Shown in pieces: positions 1-6,272 of a stretch of DNA of 12,168 nucleotides (the first letter of the stretch is position 1; every line of letters starts with the position of its first letter). The notes beneath the pieces were generated by a model. The model had not been told where the DNA came from and made no database searches. It saw nothing but the letters and a program-made list of their open reading frames with translations. Made by a program: the position numbers and the translations under genes. Source of the DNA: Erginobacter sp964465735 (GTDB taxonomy: Bacteria; Auribacterota; Erginobacteria; Erginobacterales; Erginobacteraceae); the NCBI GenBank assembly GCA_964465735.1, contig CAYXKT010000087.1, forward strand, positions 1 through 12,168, written 5' to 3'.

Positions 1-699
1 ATCGTTTACCGGGCCGCCCGGCTGCTCCGGGAGACCGCGGGAACGGCCGGGGGCGTCTCGATCCGGATCGCAAAAAATGTCCCCTCCGCCGCCGGCCTGG
101 GCGGCGGCTCGGCCGACGCCGCCGCCGCGCTGCGGACACTCAACGACCTCTGGGACCTGGGATTATCGCTTCCGGACCTGACCGCCCTGGCCGCGAAGCT
201 GGGATCGGATGTCCCCTTCTTTCTCCAGCCCCGAACCTCGATCTGGCGGGGACGGGGGGAGAAAGGCGAGCCGCTCCCCCCGGCTCCGCCCTTTTACGCC
301 GTCGTAATCAACCCCGCCTTTCCCCTCTCCACCCGCCGGGCCTACGCGGAACTCGCCGTCAGCGCCCCCCCGGGACTTCCCCATCCCAACCTGGCCGGGG
401 TGACCGACGCCCTGAAAAGATCCGACCTGGCCGCGCTGGGCCAAGCGCTCTACAACCGCTTCCAGGAGACCCTGGCCCCCCGCTACCCCCGGATCCGGGA
501 ACTGCTGGATTTCTTCCGCGAGCGGGAGGCGCTCGGCGCCCTCCTCTCCGGTTCCGGCCCGACCGTGATCGGCCTGGCGGCGGAGAAACCGGAGGCGGAA
601 GAACTGGCCGCCGAGGCCCGCGACGTCTTCCCGGAAACCTATCGGATCGTTGTCGCCTCTAATCTTCTCTCACCGCCGCCAACCGGAGATAAGTCCTGA
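1..699 (+). CDS. ispE: 4-diphosphocytidyl-2-C-methyl-D-erythritol kinase, 5'-truncated by the window edge
   Basis: The frame is open from base 1 to a TGA at 697-699 and gives 232 residues; the start lies outside the window. IspE is a GHMP-family kinase that phosphorylates the 2-hydroxyl of CDP-methylerythritol in the non-mevalonate (MEP) isoprenoid pathway. The glycine-rich ATP loop PSAAGLGGGSADAAAAL is visible at 82-132, followed by GSDVPFFL and, near the C-terminus, the third GHMP motif LSGSGPTVIGL (about 544-576). The first visible residues (IVYRAARLL) match the region around residue 68-70 of E. coli IspE, so roughly 65-70 N-terminal residues are missing. Total length would then be about 300 aa, normal for the family. 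The codons are very GC-rich. The order ispE then tRNA-Gln then prs is a known arrangement in several Gram-negative groups, which supports the call. Confidence 0.95.
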   Translation: MVYRAARLLRETAGTAGGVSIRIAKNVPSAAGLGGGSADAAAALRTLNDLWDLGLSLPDLTALAAKLGSDVPFFLQPRTSIWRGRGEKGEPLPPAPPFYAVVINPAFPLSTRRAYAELAVSAPPGLPHPNLAGVTDALKRSDLAALGQALYNRFQETLAPRYPRIRELLDFFREREALGALLSGSGPTVIGLAAEKPEAEELAAEARDVFPETYRIVVASNLLSPPPTGDKS

Positions 700-795
700 G
701 CCGAGCGGCGATCCCCGACTGCTGTAATTGGGGAAATTCGTTGCCGCAGCCCCCAACGTATGATTCAATTGGATCAGGAAAGGAGATTAGAGGAT

Positions 796-1179
796 ATGCC
801 AACTGCAGCAGACAGCCTGGTTGACGAGGCGCTGAAGCTGCCTGCCGAGGCCAGGATCAGTCTCGTCGACCGGATACTCGAGAGCCTGAACCTTCCCACC
901 CGTCCTGACATCAACCGCTTCTGGGCCGAAGAGGCGGAGCGGCGCGTTGCTGAAATCGACGGCGGCGAAGTCGAACTCATCCCGGGCGAAGATGTCTTCG
1001 CCAAGATTCGACGGAAATACAGCCGGGGAGATTTTACTTCCCCCCTCGGGCGGACGCAGAGTTCGATGAAGCCGCGGAGTACTACGAGGACTGTCAGGTC
1101 GGCCTCGGTCTCGAGTCCGCGGAAGAAGTATACGACGCGATCGGACGGGTTTCCGAGTATCCGAACGCCTGGTCCATAA
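796..1179 (+). CDS. Addiction-module antitoxin (TIGR02574/PF09720-like) with a read-through C-terminal tail
   Basis: The ATG at 796 is chosen because AGGAG (781-785) precedes it and the protein then begins as family members do; an upstream in-frame ATG at 760 lacks this. The first 77 residues have the family pattern: an N-terminal helix, LPAEARISLVDRILESLN, a WAEEAERRVAEIDGGEVE segment and an ending FAKIRRKYSR. Proteins of this family are about 70-80 aa small antitoxins encoded just upstream of a RelE/ParE toxin, which is exactly what follows. Here there is no stop at the expected point (about 1027-1029), so the frame runs on through the toxin gene out of frame to a TAA at 1177-1179, giving 127 aa with about 50 unrelated residues. 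It is inferred to be an antitoxin that has lost its stop codon; whether it still works is unknown. A sequencing error at 1027 is the alternative. Confidence 0.75.
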   Translation: MPTAADSLVDEALKLPAEARISLVDRILESLNLPTRPDINRFWAEEAERRVAEIDGGEVELIPGEDVFAKIRRKYSRGDFTSPLGRTQSSMKPRSTTRTVRSASVSSPRKKYTTRSDGFPSIRTPGP

Positions 1180-1316
1180 TGTCTAAAAACACCCGGCGAT
1201 GTCTCGTGAATAGATTTCCCTACGGGGTCATCTTGCAGGTCAAGTCTGGTATGCTGCGAATTATTGCCGTTGCGAACTTGCATCGGCGACCGGGATACCG
1301 GAGGAACCGAGTCTGA
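1026..1316 (+). pseudogene. RelE/ParE-family toxin gene lacking a start codon
   Basis: The frame beginning GGG AGA TTT TAC TTC at 1026 and ending at TGA 1314-1316 encodes 96 residues, the usual size of this toxin type. Recognisable segments are ADAEFDEAAEYYEDCQVGLGL, then VYDAIGRVSEYPNAW, then TRRCLVNRFPYGVILQV and AVANLHRRPGYRRNRV. These match the helix pair and C-terminal beta sheet of ParE/RelE toxins that partner with TIGR02574 antitoxins. The frame is intact to its end, but there is no ATG, GTG or TTG between the upstream in-frame stop (951-953) and the body of the protein. If base 1027 were T rather than G, a GTG start (1026-1028) and the antitoxin TGA stop (1027-1029) would both appear as a four-base overlap. 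I infer a recently inactivated toxin or a base-calling error. A Trp often found after PGY is replaced by Arg. Confidence 0.7.
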
Positions 1317-1421
1317 GCAGCACAACGGCGTCGAGAACATCGGCGTCGGACCGAGACCTGAGATAGCCAACTATTGTGTTGACTCTCCGGGGAGGCCTGG
1401 AGTATGGTTGCCTCGCAAAGT
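1317..1421. other. Non-coding stretch after the toxin remnant
   Basis: I see no convincing gene here. Open frames on both strands are short, show no family motif and lack good ribosome binding sites. The stretch leads into the heptamer repeats at 1422. Confidence 0.5.
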
Positions 1422-1463
1422 CGGTAATCGGTGCTCGGTGAGCGGAGCGCAGAGAGCATAGCG
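1422..1463 (+). repeat. Degenerate tandem heptanucleotide repeat, block 1
   Basis: Six heptamers can be read in register: CGGTAAT, CGGTGCT, CGGTGAG, CGGAGCG, CAGAGAG, CATAGCG. The first three match the better-preserved array at 6273-6326, and the last three are more diverged. It lies about 35 bases before the first copy of the second repeat family. Confidence 0.6.
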
Positions 1464-1497
1464 CCGACAGCAAAATACTGATGGCGATTATATTTTT

Positions 1498-1552
1498 TCG
1501 CGGAGATTGGTGAGGCGTAGTGGTCCCCCAAAGGGAGGCGAGGCGGGGGAGA
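1498..1552 (+). repeat. About 50-bp intergenic repeat, copy 1 (diverged)
   Basis: Bases 1498-1524 align without gaps to 6220-6246 of copy 3 with about five mismatches in 27 (core TCGCG-AGATT-GTGA and TAGTGGT). A G-rich tail follows (AAAGGGAGGCGAGGCGGGGG, 1530-1549), comparable to the G-run tails of the other copies. A run of six T (1493-1498) comes just before it, as seven T come before copy 4. Confidence 0.6.
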
Positions 1553-1606
1553 ATTAGAGTAAATTAGTGGTATTAATGGATAAGTAAAGAGGGCGAGGCG
1601 GGGGAT
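1553..1606 (+). repeat. About 50-bp intergenic repeat, copy 2
   Basis: This copy joins copy 1 directly. It contains ATTAGTGG (1563-1570), then TAAGTAAAGAGGGCGAGGCG (1581-1600) and a G run, paralleling GGTTAAGTAAAGGGGGTGAG of copies 3 and 4. Its first half (AATTAGAGTAAATTAGTGG, 1552-1570) also matches 6383-6401 after copy 4, with about three A/C or A/T differences. Confidence 0.65.
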
Positions 1607-1695
1607 AGTAAAATAAAACTTTTGAGTTTATTCGTTTGCCCAGGAGGCTTCCGAGCGTTTCGTCACGAGCCGAACCTGAATCCGCTCCTATTTAT
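1607..1695. other. Leader region upstream of tRNA-Gln
   Basis: This stretch is AT-rich at its start and then of mixed composition. I see no gene. A promoter for the tRNA would be expected here, but I could not find a -35/-10 pair with acceptable spacing. Confidence 0.4.
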
Positions 1696-1766
1696 TGCCC
1701 GGTGGTGTAATGGTAACACATCGGCTTTTGGAGCCGAGTTTCGAGGTTCGAGTCCTCGCCGGGCAG
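1696..1766 (+). tRNA. tRNA-Gln (anticodon UUG)
   Basis: The cloverleaf folds completely. A perfect 7-bp acceptor stem pairs TGCCCGG (1696-1702) with CCGGGCA (1759-1765), with discriminator G1766. The D stem is 3 bp, GTG/CAC, with the TAATGGTAA loop. The anticodon stem TCGGC/GCCGA (1721-1725, 1733-1737) encloses loop TTTTGGA with anticodon TTG at 1728-1730. The T stem CGAGG/CCTCG (1742-1746, 1754-1758) holds loop TTCGAGT. The short variable loop and weak U1-A72 pair are typical of tRNA-Gln. CCA is not encoded, so it must be added after transcription. Confidence 0.97.
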
Positions 1767-1784
1767 TTGCCGATCATCCAGCGT

Positions 1785-1806
1785 CGGCGGAGTATATTCT
1801 CCGCCG
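1785..1806 (+). terminator. GC-rich hairpin 18 nt after tRNA-Gln
   Basis: CGGCGGAG (1785-1792) and CTCCGCCG (1799-1806) form a perfect 8-bp stem around the loop TATATT. It lies just past the tRNA 3' end and before the prs promoter, which suits a transcription stop or a processing boundary. No T tract follows, so it is not a textbook intrinsic terminator. Confidence 0.35.
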
Positions 1807-1896
1807 GAATCGCCGGACGGATCGATGACGACCCTCCTGACGTTTTTCGCGCTCTGCTGTTTCTGCCCTGGGTAGGAGTGTGGAATAAACCAGCAA

Positions 1897-1925
1897 CTGA
1901 ACCAGAAACTGAAAGCAGTTATAAT
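1897..1925 (+). promoter_or_regulatory. Candidate sigma-70-type promoter for prs
   Basis: A perfect TATAAT is present at 1920-1925. With a 17-base spacer the -35 hexamer would be CTGAAC (1897-1902), which keeps the TGA core but is otherwise weak. Transcription would start near 1932, leaving a leader of about 20 nt to the ATG at 1954. The -10 box overlaps the alternative upstream ATG at 1924, which argues against that start. Confidence 0.5.
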
Positions 1926-1953
1926 GCCCAGTTCCTTTCACGGGAGTCGAGAG

Positions 1954-2973
1954 ATGATCAATCACAAACTGATGCTGTTCACCGGTAATTCCAACCCCGA
2001 TCTGGCCAGAACCATCGCGCGTTACCTGAATACGGACCTGAGCAACTCCCTGGTCGGGCGCTTTCCCGAAGGCGAGGTTATGGTGGAAATCCGAGAACAC
2101 GTCCGGGGGGCGGATGTCTTCTTGATCCAGGGCACCTCGCCGCCGCCCAACGAAAACCTGATGGAACTGCTGATTATGACCGATGCCCTCCGCCGGTCCT
2201 CGGCGGCAAGAATCACCGCCGTGGTGCCTTTCTTCGGTTACGGACGGCAGGACCGGAAAAACCGGCCGGGAGTTCCGATCACCGCCAAGCTGATTGCTAA
2301 CTTGATCACCGCCGCTGGAGCGGACCGCCTGTTGACCATCGACCTTCACGCCGCCCAGATCCAGGGCTTCTTCGACATACCGGTCGATCATCTTTATGCC
2401 GCCTCAGTTCTGGTCAAACATTTAAAGCACGTCTTCACCCCCGCCCACCGCCAGCAACTGACAATCGTCTCTCCGGACGTCGGGGGGATCAAGCTGGCCA
2501 ATCATATTGCCCAGGACTTCAAATGCCCGCTGGCCATCGTTGATAAACGGAGGCTGAATAGTGAGCAGACCGAAGCCCAAAACATAATCGGCGAAGTTGA
2601 GGGAAGAGATATTCTGATCGTTGACGATATGATCTCAACCGGCGGCTCGCTGGCCAGTGCCGCCCGGATTTTAAAAACAAGAGGGGCCAGGGATATTTCC
2701 GCCGTGGTCACCCATCCCGTGCTCCCGGGACGGGCGGTGGAAACTGTCAACAATTCTCCGCTGAAGATGCTCTGGGTCAGTGATACCATACCCTTAGGCC
2801 AGGAAGCCCGCCAATCGGCCAAGATCGAGACCATCTCGATCGCCGAACTTTTAGGTGAAGCGATCAAGCGGATCCACTCCGATACCCCGGTCAACATCTT
2901 GTTCGAATATTCGGAGGAACCGCCCCTGCCAAAAATCAACGATATCCAGCCATCTACCGAAGTAATAAACTGA
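1954..2973 (+). CDS. prs: Ribose-phosphate pyrophosphokinase (PRPP synthase)
   Basis: The enzyme transfers the pyrophosphate of ATP to ribose 5-phosphate, making PRPP for purine, pyrimidine, histidine, tryptophan and NAD synthesis in the cytosol. The ATG at 1954 is preferred over 1924 because CGGGAG (1941-1946) lies 7 bases upstream and the protein then opens MINHKLMLFTGNSNPDLA, as family members do. The product has 339 aa against about 315 usually; the excess is a C-terminal tail after the last catalytic-domain strand. Visible features are GRFPEGEVMVEI, the FFGYGRQDRK ATP-contact stretch, DLHAAQIQGFFD with the conserved His at 132, the VDKRR catalytic flexible loop, and the PRPP-binding loop DDMISTGGS at 224-232. 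It is likely first in the transcript that continues into rplY, 54 bases downstream. Confidence 0.97.
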   Translation: MINHKLMLFTGNSNPDLARTIARYLNTDLSNSLVGRFPEGEVMVEIREHVRGADVFLIQGTSPPPNENLMELLIMTDALRRSSAARITAVVPFFGYGRQDRKNRPGVPITAKLIANLITAAGADRLLTIDLHAAQIQGFFDIPVDHLYAASVLVKHLKHVFTPAHRQQLTIVSPDVGGIKLANHIAQDFKCPLAIVDKRRLNSEQTEAQNIIGEVEGRDILIVDDMISTGGSLASAARILKTRGARDISAVVTHPVLPGRAVETVNNSPLKMLWVSDTIPLGQEARQSAKIETISIAELLGEAIKRIHSDTPVNILFEYSEEPPLPKINDIQPSTEVIN

Positions 2974-3027
2974 TTTATCACCCCATTCCCGGGCGAGACA
3001 ATATAACAAACTCAAGGAGATCCAATT

Positions 3028-3702
3028 ATGGCCCAGCTCAAAATATTTGTTCAGGGACGTTCCCAAATCGGGGGTAACCACCCCCGGCGTCTGCGGCGAC
3101 AGGGATTTATTCCCGCTGTTCTTTACGGGGGGGGAGAAGAAGCGATGCCCCTGACCCTCGAGCAGGCCCGGTTGGACCAGCAAACCAAAGTTCTGCACGA
3201 AAACCAGATTGTCACCCTCGAGATCGACGGAGACGAGGCTGACCGGACTCCCTCGGCGATCATCAAGAATATCCAGTACGACCATTTCTCGGGTGCCTTG
3301 GTGCACATTGACTTTCAACAGATCTCCCTCGATGAAAAGCTGACCGCCACCGTGCCGGTTAAGGCGATCGGAGAGCCGGCCGGGGTAATCCAGGACGGCG
3401 GAATCCTGGAACATATTATCCGGGAAATTGAGGTTTACTGCCTGCCGGCTGATCTGCCGGACTCAGTCGAGGTCGATGTCTCGGCGCTGCGGATCGGTGA
3501 TACCATCAACGTCCGAGATATCCAGTTCGCCGAAGGGATTGAGGTTCTGACCGAACCGGATATCAGCATCTTCACCATCACCGCCCCGATTACCGAGGAA
3601 GAAGCCGAGGCTATGGAACCCACCACTGAGGAACCTGAAGAGGCCAAGGTCATCGGTGAGGAGGAAGAGACCCCGGACGAGAAGGAAGAAAAGATTGATT
3701 AG
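3028..3702 (+). CDS. rplY: 50S ribosomal protein bL25, CTC form (general stress protein Ctc)
   Basis: This protein binds 5S rRNA in the large ribosomal subunit. The ATG at 3028 follows AAGGAGA (3014-3020) at good spacing. The 224-aa product has the two-domain CTC layout. The N-terminal 5S-binding beta barrel covers about residues 1-92 (R-x-L-R-R-Q-G-F-I-P-A-V-L-Y-G-G, with FSGALVHIDFQQI closing it). The TL5/CTC C-terminal domain follows to about residue 190 (VPVKAIGEPAGVIQDGGIL, then LPDSVEVDVSALRIGDTI). A strongly acidic tail rich in Glu ends the protein, as is common in this form. The neighbours prs and pth are the classic partners of this gene in many bacteria. Confidence 0.96.
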   Translation: MAQLKIFVQGRSQIGGNHPRRLRRQGFIPAVLYGGGEEAMPLTLEQARLDQQTKVLHENQIVTLEIDGDEADRTPSAIIKNIQYDHFSGALVHIDFQQISLDEKLTATVPVKAIGEPAGVIQDGGILEHIIREIEVYCLPADLPDSVEVDVSALRIGDTINVRDIQFAEGIEVLTEPDISIFTITAPITEEEAEAMEPTTEEPEEAKVIGEEEETPDEKEEKID

Positions 3703-3766
3703 CTGTCTGTCGTTTCCAGTCCGACTTTATACCGAAGCTTTTCTGCCCACCCTAACGTGACGAAAG

Positions 3767-4339
3767 ATGGGATTGCGAGTCATAGTCGGTCTGGGCAACC
3801 CAGGGCAACGCTACCAGGGGACCCGGCATAACCTGGGTTTTGGTGTCCTGGACCATCTGGCCACCGCAACGGAGAGTACCTGGAAAAAAAAGCGCCTCTT
3901 TGAGGCCTGGACGGCCCGCCAGGGAGAATTGATCCTGGTCAAGCCCGCCACTTTTGTCAATTTCAGCGGGCGGGCGGCCCGAGCGATTATCGATTACTAC
4001 CGATTGAATGCGGGTGACCTGGTAGTGGTGGCCGATGATGTCAATCTGCCGGCGGGGAAAATCCGGATCCGATCAGGCGGAGGAGCCGGCGGCCACCACG
4101 GTTTGGAATCGATTATCCAGTCTCTGGGAACCAGGAATTTTCCCCGGATCCGGATCGGGGTCGGGGGCGGAGAACTTGATGAACTGACGGGTCACGTCCT
4201 TTCCCGACCGGGAAAATCGGAATCGGCGCTTTATGATCAAGCGGTCAGTAAGGCAATAGAGGCGATCGACACGATCGTTACCGAGGGAACTGATAAGGCA
4301 ATGAATATCTTTAACCGCAAAATAACCAATATCGACTAG
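3767..4339 (+). CDS. pth: Peptidyl-tRNA hydrolase
   Basis: Pth cleaves the ester bond of peptidyl-tRNAs that drop off the ribosome, recycling tRNA. The 190-aa length is typical. The opening VIVGLGNPGQRYQGTRHNLGF contains N11 and the catalytic His at 21. VVADDVNLPAGKIRIR carries the conserved Asp (D90 by alignment with E. coli D93). The glycine-rich segment reads GGAGGHHGLESI, with His where E. coli has Asn in GGHNGL; other residues vary at this site in other bacteria. The ATG at 3767 has only a weak upstream GAAAG as ribosome binding site. The 64-base gap after rplY shows no terminator. The stop codon is embedded in the ribosome binding site of rpsF, so the two are probably translated in succession. 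Confidence 0.96.
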   Translation: MGLRVIVGLGNPGQRYQGTRHNLGFGVLDHLATATESTWKKKRLFEAWTARQGELILVKPATFVNFSGRAARAIIDYYRLNAGDLVVVADDVNLPAGKIRIRSGGGAGGHHGLESIIQSLGTRNFPRIRIGVGGGELDELTGHVLSRPGKSESALYDQAVSKAIEAIDTIVTEGTDKAMNIFNRKITNID

Positions 4340-4350
4340 GAGGCCACAGA

Positions 4351-4749
4351 TTGAGCCAGTACGAGATGATCAACATCATTGACGTTAACTGGGAGGAAGG
4401 AGAGACAGCCCCGGCCCAGAAGATGATCTCGGAAGAGATCGTCAATACGGGAGGATCGCTGAGCGACATCGGTTCGATGGGACGAAGGAAACTCGCCTAC
4501 CCGATCGACAAGAAAAACGAGGGATTATATCTGCTCTCTCATTTCTCCCACTCTCCGGAAGGTCTGGTCCTGCTCCGGGACAACCTGAAACTGAACCCCG
4601 CTATTATCCGGACGCTGATGCTCCGTTACCGAGGTCAGCCCGAGATCGCCTTGGAAGAAGAACCGGCGGAGCCGGGGAATGAATCGGCCGAACGGCCAGC
4701 CAATACGGAGAAGGAATCAGACTCCGACAAATCAGATCCAAACGATTGA
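4351..4749 (+). CDS. rpsF: 30S ribosomal protein bS6
   Basis: bS6 pairs with bS18 on the small-subunit platform. Translation appears to start at TTG (4351), because a full AGGAGG (4338-4343) lies 7 bases upstream and no in-frame ATG comes before the conserved opening SQYEMINIIDVNWEEGE. The 132-aa product has the bS6 fold signatures GGSLSDIGSMGRRKLAYPIDKKNEGLYLLSHF and the closing NPAIIRTLMLRY. A Glu/Asp/Ser-rich tail extends beyond about residue 97, as in many bS6 proteins. The Shine-Dalgarno overlaps the pth stop. A rare start codon with a perfect Shine-Dalgarno may set the expression level, which is inference. Confidence 0.96.
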   Translation: MSQYEMINIIDVNWEEGETAPAQKMISEEIVNTGGSLSDIGSMGRRKLAYPIDKKNEGLYLLSHFSHSPEGLVLLRDNLKLNPAIIRTLMLRYRGQPEIALEEEPAEPGNESAERPANTEKESDSDKSDPND

Positions 4750-4809
4750 TTCCAGCCCGCCCGGCAGCCGGAGGATTATCCACCGGCCTTCTGGACGGAA
4801 ACTAATAAC

Positions 4810-4838
4810 GGCCCCTCTCCCGGAGAAGAGGAACGGCC
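4810..4838 (+). promoter_or_regulatory. Hairpin immediately upstream of the ssb ribosome binding site
   Basis: GGCC (4810-4813) pairs with GGCC (4835-4838), and CCTCT (4814-4818) with AGAGG (4827-4831). Together they give a 9-bp stem with an AAC bulge and an eight-base loop. The next base begins the AAGGAGG of ssb (4839-4845). It could modulate ssb translation or processing between rpsF and ssb. It could also be chance folding in GC-rich DNA. Confidence 0.35.
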
Positions 4839-4851
4839 AAGGAGGTGTGAT

Positions 4852-5316
4852 ATGGTCAGCGTCAATTCCGTCATTTTGGGGGGAAACCTCACACGTGACC
4901 CCGAAGTTCGCTATACACCACAGGGAACCGCGGTGGCCCGGCTCGGCCTGGCGGTTAACGAGGTCTATCGGACCAAGGACGGAGAAAAGAAAGAGGATGT
5001 CTGTTTTGTCGACGTCGAAGTCTGGGCCCGGCAGGCGGAAACTTGCGGCCAATACCTGAAGAAAGGACAACCGGTACTGGTAGAGGGAACGCTGAAACTG
5101 GACACCTGGACCGACCGGGAATCCGGGCAAAAAAGGAGCAAACACAAGATTCGCGCTCGGCGGGTTCAGTTTCTTGGCACGCCCGGGGGCGAGGGCTCGA
5201 GAGACTCATTTGAGAAAGCACCCAACCCCTCGAAGGCTCCTTACGAAGTAGACTTCCCCTCGGAACCCAACACCTTTGAGCCGGATAGTGATGGAGATGA
5301 ACTGCCACCTTTTTAA
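4852..5316 (+). CDS. ssb: Single-stranded DNA-binding protein
   Basis: SSB coats single-stranded DNA during replication, repair and recombination and recruits partner proteins through its tail. The ATG at 4852 follows a perfect AAGGAGG (4839-4845). The 154-aa product has an N-terminal OB fold (about residues 1-110) with NSVILGGNLTRDPEVRYTPQGT, then FVDVEVWARQAETCGQYLKKGQPVLVEG and a final strand IRARRVQFLG. A flexible Pro/Ser/Asp-rich linker follows, and the protein ends in the acidic tip DELPPF, the canonical protein-interaction motif. The position between rpsF and rpsR is the widespread bacterial arrangement. The gap to rpsR is only 15 bases, so the two share a transcript. Confidence 0.97.
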   Translation: MVSVNSVILGGNLTRDPEVRYTPQGTAVARLGLAVNEVYRTKDGEKKEDVCFVDVEVWARQAETCGQYLKKGQPVLVEGTLKLDTWTDRESGQKRSKHKIRARRVQFLGTPGGEGSRDSFEKAPNPSKAPYEVDFPSEPNTFEPDSDGDELPPF

Positions 5317-5331
5317 TCCAAGGAGAAACTA

Positions 5332-5592
5332 ATGGCTACTGCAAGAAGAAAAACCAGTTCCCGGACCCCGCGGAAAAGGACTTTTTATGTCAAAAAGTCC
5401 TGCCGCTTCTGCCGAAAAGATACCCCCCGGGCTGACTACAAGGACGTTGAGACCCTCCGCCAATATGTTACCGATCGAGGCAAGATGCTTTCCCGGCGGA
5501 TAACCGGGGTCTGCGCCCGTCATCAACGCGCCCTGAGCCGGGAGATCAAAAAGGCCCGCTTTATTGCCCTTCTCCCCTTCCTGGAAGATTGA
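5332..5592 (+). CDS. rpsR: 30S ribosomal protein bS18
   Basis: bS18 binds bS6 on the small-subunit platform. The ATG at 5332 follows AAGGAG (5320-5325). The 86-aa product carries KRTFYVKKSCRFCRKD, then DYKDVETLRQYVTDRGKML, and the basic hallmark SRRITGVCARHQRAL. Cys24, Cys27, Cys61 and His64 form a CxxC...CxxH set, as in zinc-binding (C+) versions of bS18 that many bacteria have replaced. Zinc binding is inferred from these residues. Confidence 0.97.
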   Translation: MATARRKTSSRTPRKRTFYVKKSCRFCRKDTPRADYKDVETLRQYVTDRGKMLSRRITGVCARHQRALSREIKKARFIALLPFLED

Positions 5593-5656
5593 ACGTAAAC
5601 TGCAACGCGAATCTTGCCCGCTCGGGGCAAAGATAACGAAGGGAGTTGAAGCATTA

Positions 5657-6100
5657 ATGAAGGTAATCCTGACTAAAGACCACCCCACATTAGGGGAAGA
5701 AGGGACGATTCTCGAGGTCGCCGACGGGTACGGACGAAATTTCCTCCTCCCACGGGGATTAGCCTGCCCGGCCACCGAGCACCATATCGAACTGTTCGAA
5801 CAGTCAAAGAAGAAAAAAACCAGACTGGAAGAGCTTAGATTGGTCAAGGCCAGAGAACTGGCCACCCGGATGAATGAGGCCTCCTGCACGATCACGGTTG
5901 CCGCCGGAGAAGGCGACACTCTTTATGGTTCAGTGACCGCGGCAATGATTGCCGAGGCCCTGAGCGGGGAAGGGTTCGAGATCGCCAAAAACCAGATAGA
6001 ACTGGAAGAACCGATCAAGAAATTGGGGATCTACACCGTAGCCGTCTGCCCCGGTCCCGAGATCACCGCCCAGGTGAAAGTCTGGGTAGTAAAGGAGTAG
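5657..6100 (+). CDS. rplI: 50S ribosomal protein bL9
   Basis: bL9 binds 23S rRNA at the base of the L1 stalk. The ATG at 5657 is chosen because the protein then starts with the invariant MKVILTKDHPTLGEEGTILEVADGYGRNFLLPRGLA; the longer open frame upstream (from 5564) overlaps rpsR and has no family match. GGGAG at 5641-5645 is a slightly distant ribosome binding site. The 147-aa length is normal. The N-terminal RNA-binding domain is joined by the long central helix (about residues 41-75, rich in Lys/Glu) to a C-terminal domain with LYGSVTAAMIAEAL and VAVCPGPEITAQVKVWVV. It closes the rpsF-ssb-rpsR-rplI group. The repeat-rich gap begins at its stop codon. Confidence 0.96.
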   Translation: MKVILTKDHPTLGEEGTILEVADGYGRNFLLPRGLACPATEHHIELFEQSKKKKTRLEELRLVKARELATRMNEASCTITVAAGEGDTLYGSVTAAMIAEALSGEGFEIAKNQIELEEPIKKLGIYTVAVCPGPEITAQVKVWVVKE

Positions 6101-6147
6101 TGAGCGGTGGGCGGTAAGCGTGAACGGTAATCGGCCAAAGCGGTAAA
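6101..6147 (+). repeat. Degenerate heptanucleotide repeat, block 2
   Basis: Starting directly after the rplI stop, units resembling the array at 6273 can be read: TGAG (partial), CGGTGGG, CGGTAAG, CGTGAA (one base short), CGGTAAT, a longer CGGCCAAAG and CGGTAAA. The block is more broken than block 3 but clearly of the same family. Confidence 0.6.
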
Positions 6148-6209
6148 ATATAGAGCTGAGCTGGGGCGGAGGAACCAATCCCGATAGCGATCCCGATTAC
6201 GACTTACTA
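6148..6209. other. Unassigned spacer within the rplI-dnaB gap
   Basis: No gene, terminator or promoter is recognisable. It contains a short imperfect direct repeat (CCCGATAGCGAT and CCCGATTACGAC, 6180-6203). It separates heptamer block 2 from copy 3 of the longer repeat. Confidence 0.4.
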
Positions 6210-6270
6210 TCCAAGTTCTTCGCGAAGATTCGTGAAGATTAGTGGTTAAGTAAAGGGGGTGAGGGGGGGA
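6210..6270 (+). repeat. About 50-bp intergenic repeat, copy 3
   Basis: This copy begins TCCAAG, contains the 12-base palindrome TCTTCGCGAAGA (6217-6228), and continues through GTGAAGATTAGTGG and TTAAGTAAAG to GGGGGTGAGGGGGGG. From 6230 onward it matches copy 4 (6341-6379) with one difference over about 39 bases. Compared with copy 4 it has one extra 10-base AAGATTCGTG unit. Confidence 0.8.
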
Positions 6271-6272
6271 GA

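Noticed and set aside
741..764. Possible promoter before the antitoxin (TTGCCG and TATGAT)
   Set aside because: The two hexamers are only 12 bases apart, too close for a sigma-70 promoter, and no better -35 fits TATGAT.
774..1370. Long minus-strand open frame opposite the toxin-antitoxin region (198 codons)
   Set aside because: It mirrors the GC-rich antitoxin/toxin sequence, shows no recognisable motif, and the + strand frames match known small families.
1461..1498. Possible intrinsic terminator before the T run at 1493-1498
   Set aside because: The only stem is 4 bp (CGCC/GGCG) with a loop of about 20 bases and is separated from the T run, too weak to call.
1622..1988. Two + strand open frames spanning tRNA-Gln
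   Set aside because: Both run through the tRNA and the prs leader. They have no family resemblance and no ribosome binding site.
6255..6269. G-quadruplex in the repeat tail
   Set aside because: GGGGGTGAGGGGGGG offers only three runs of three G, so a standard three-tier quadruplex is not supported within one copy.
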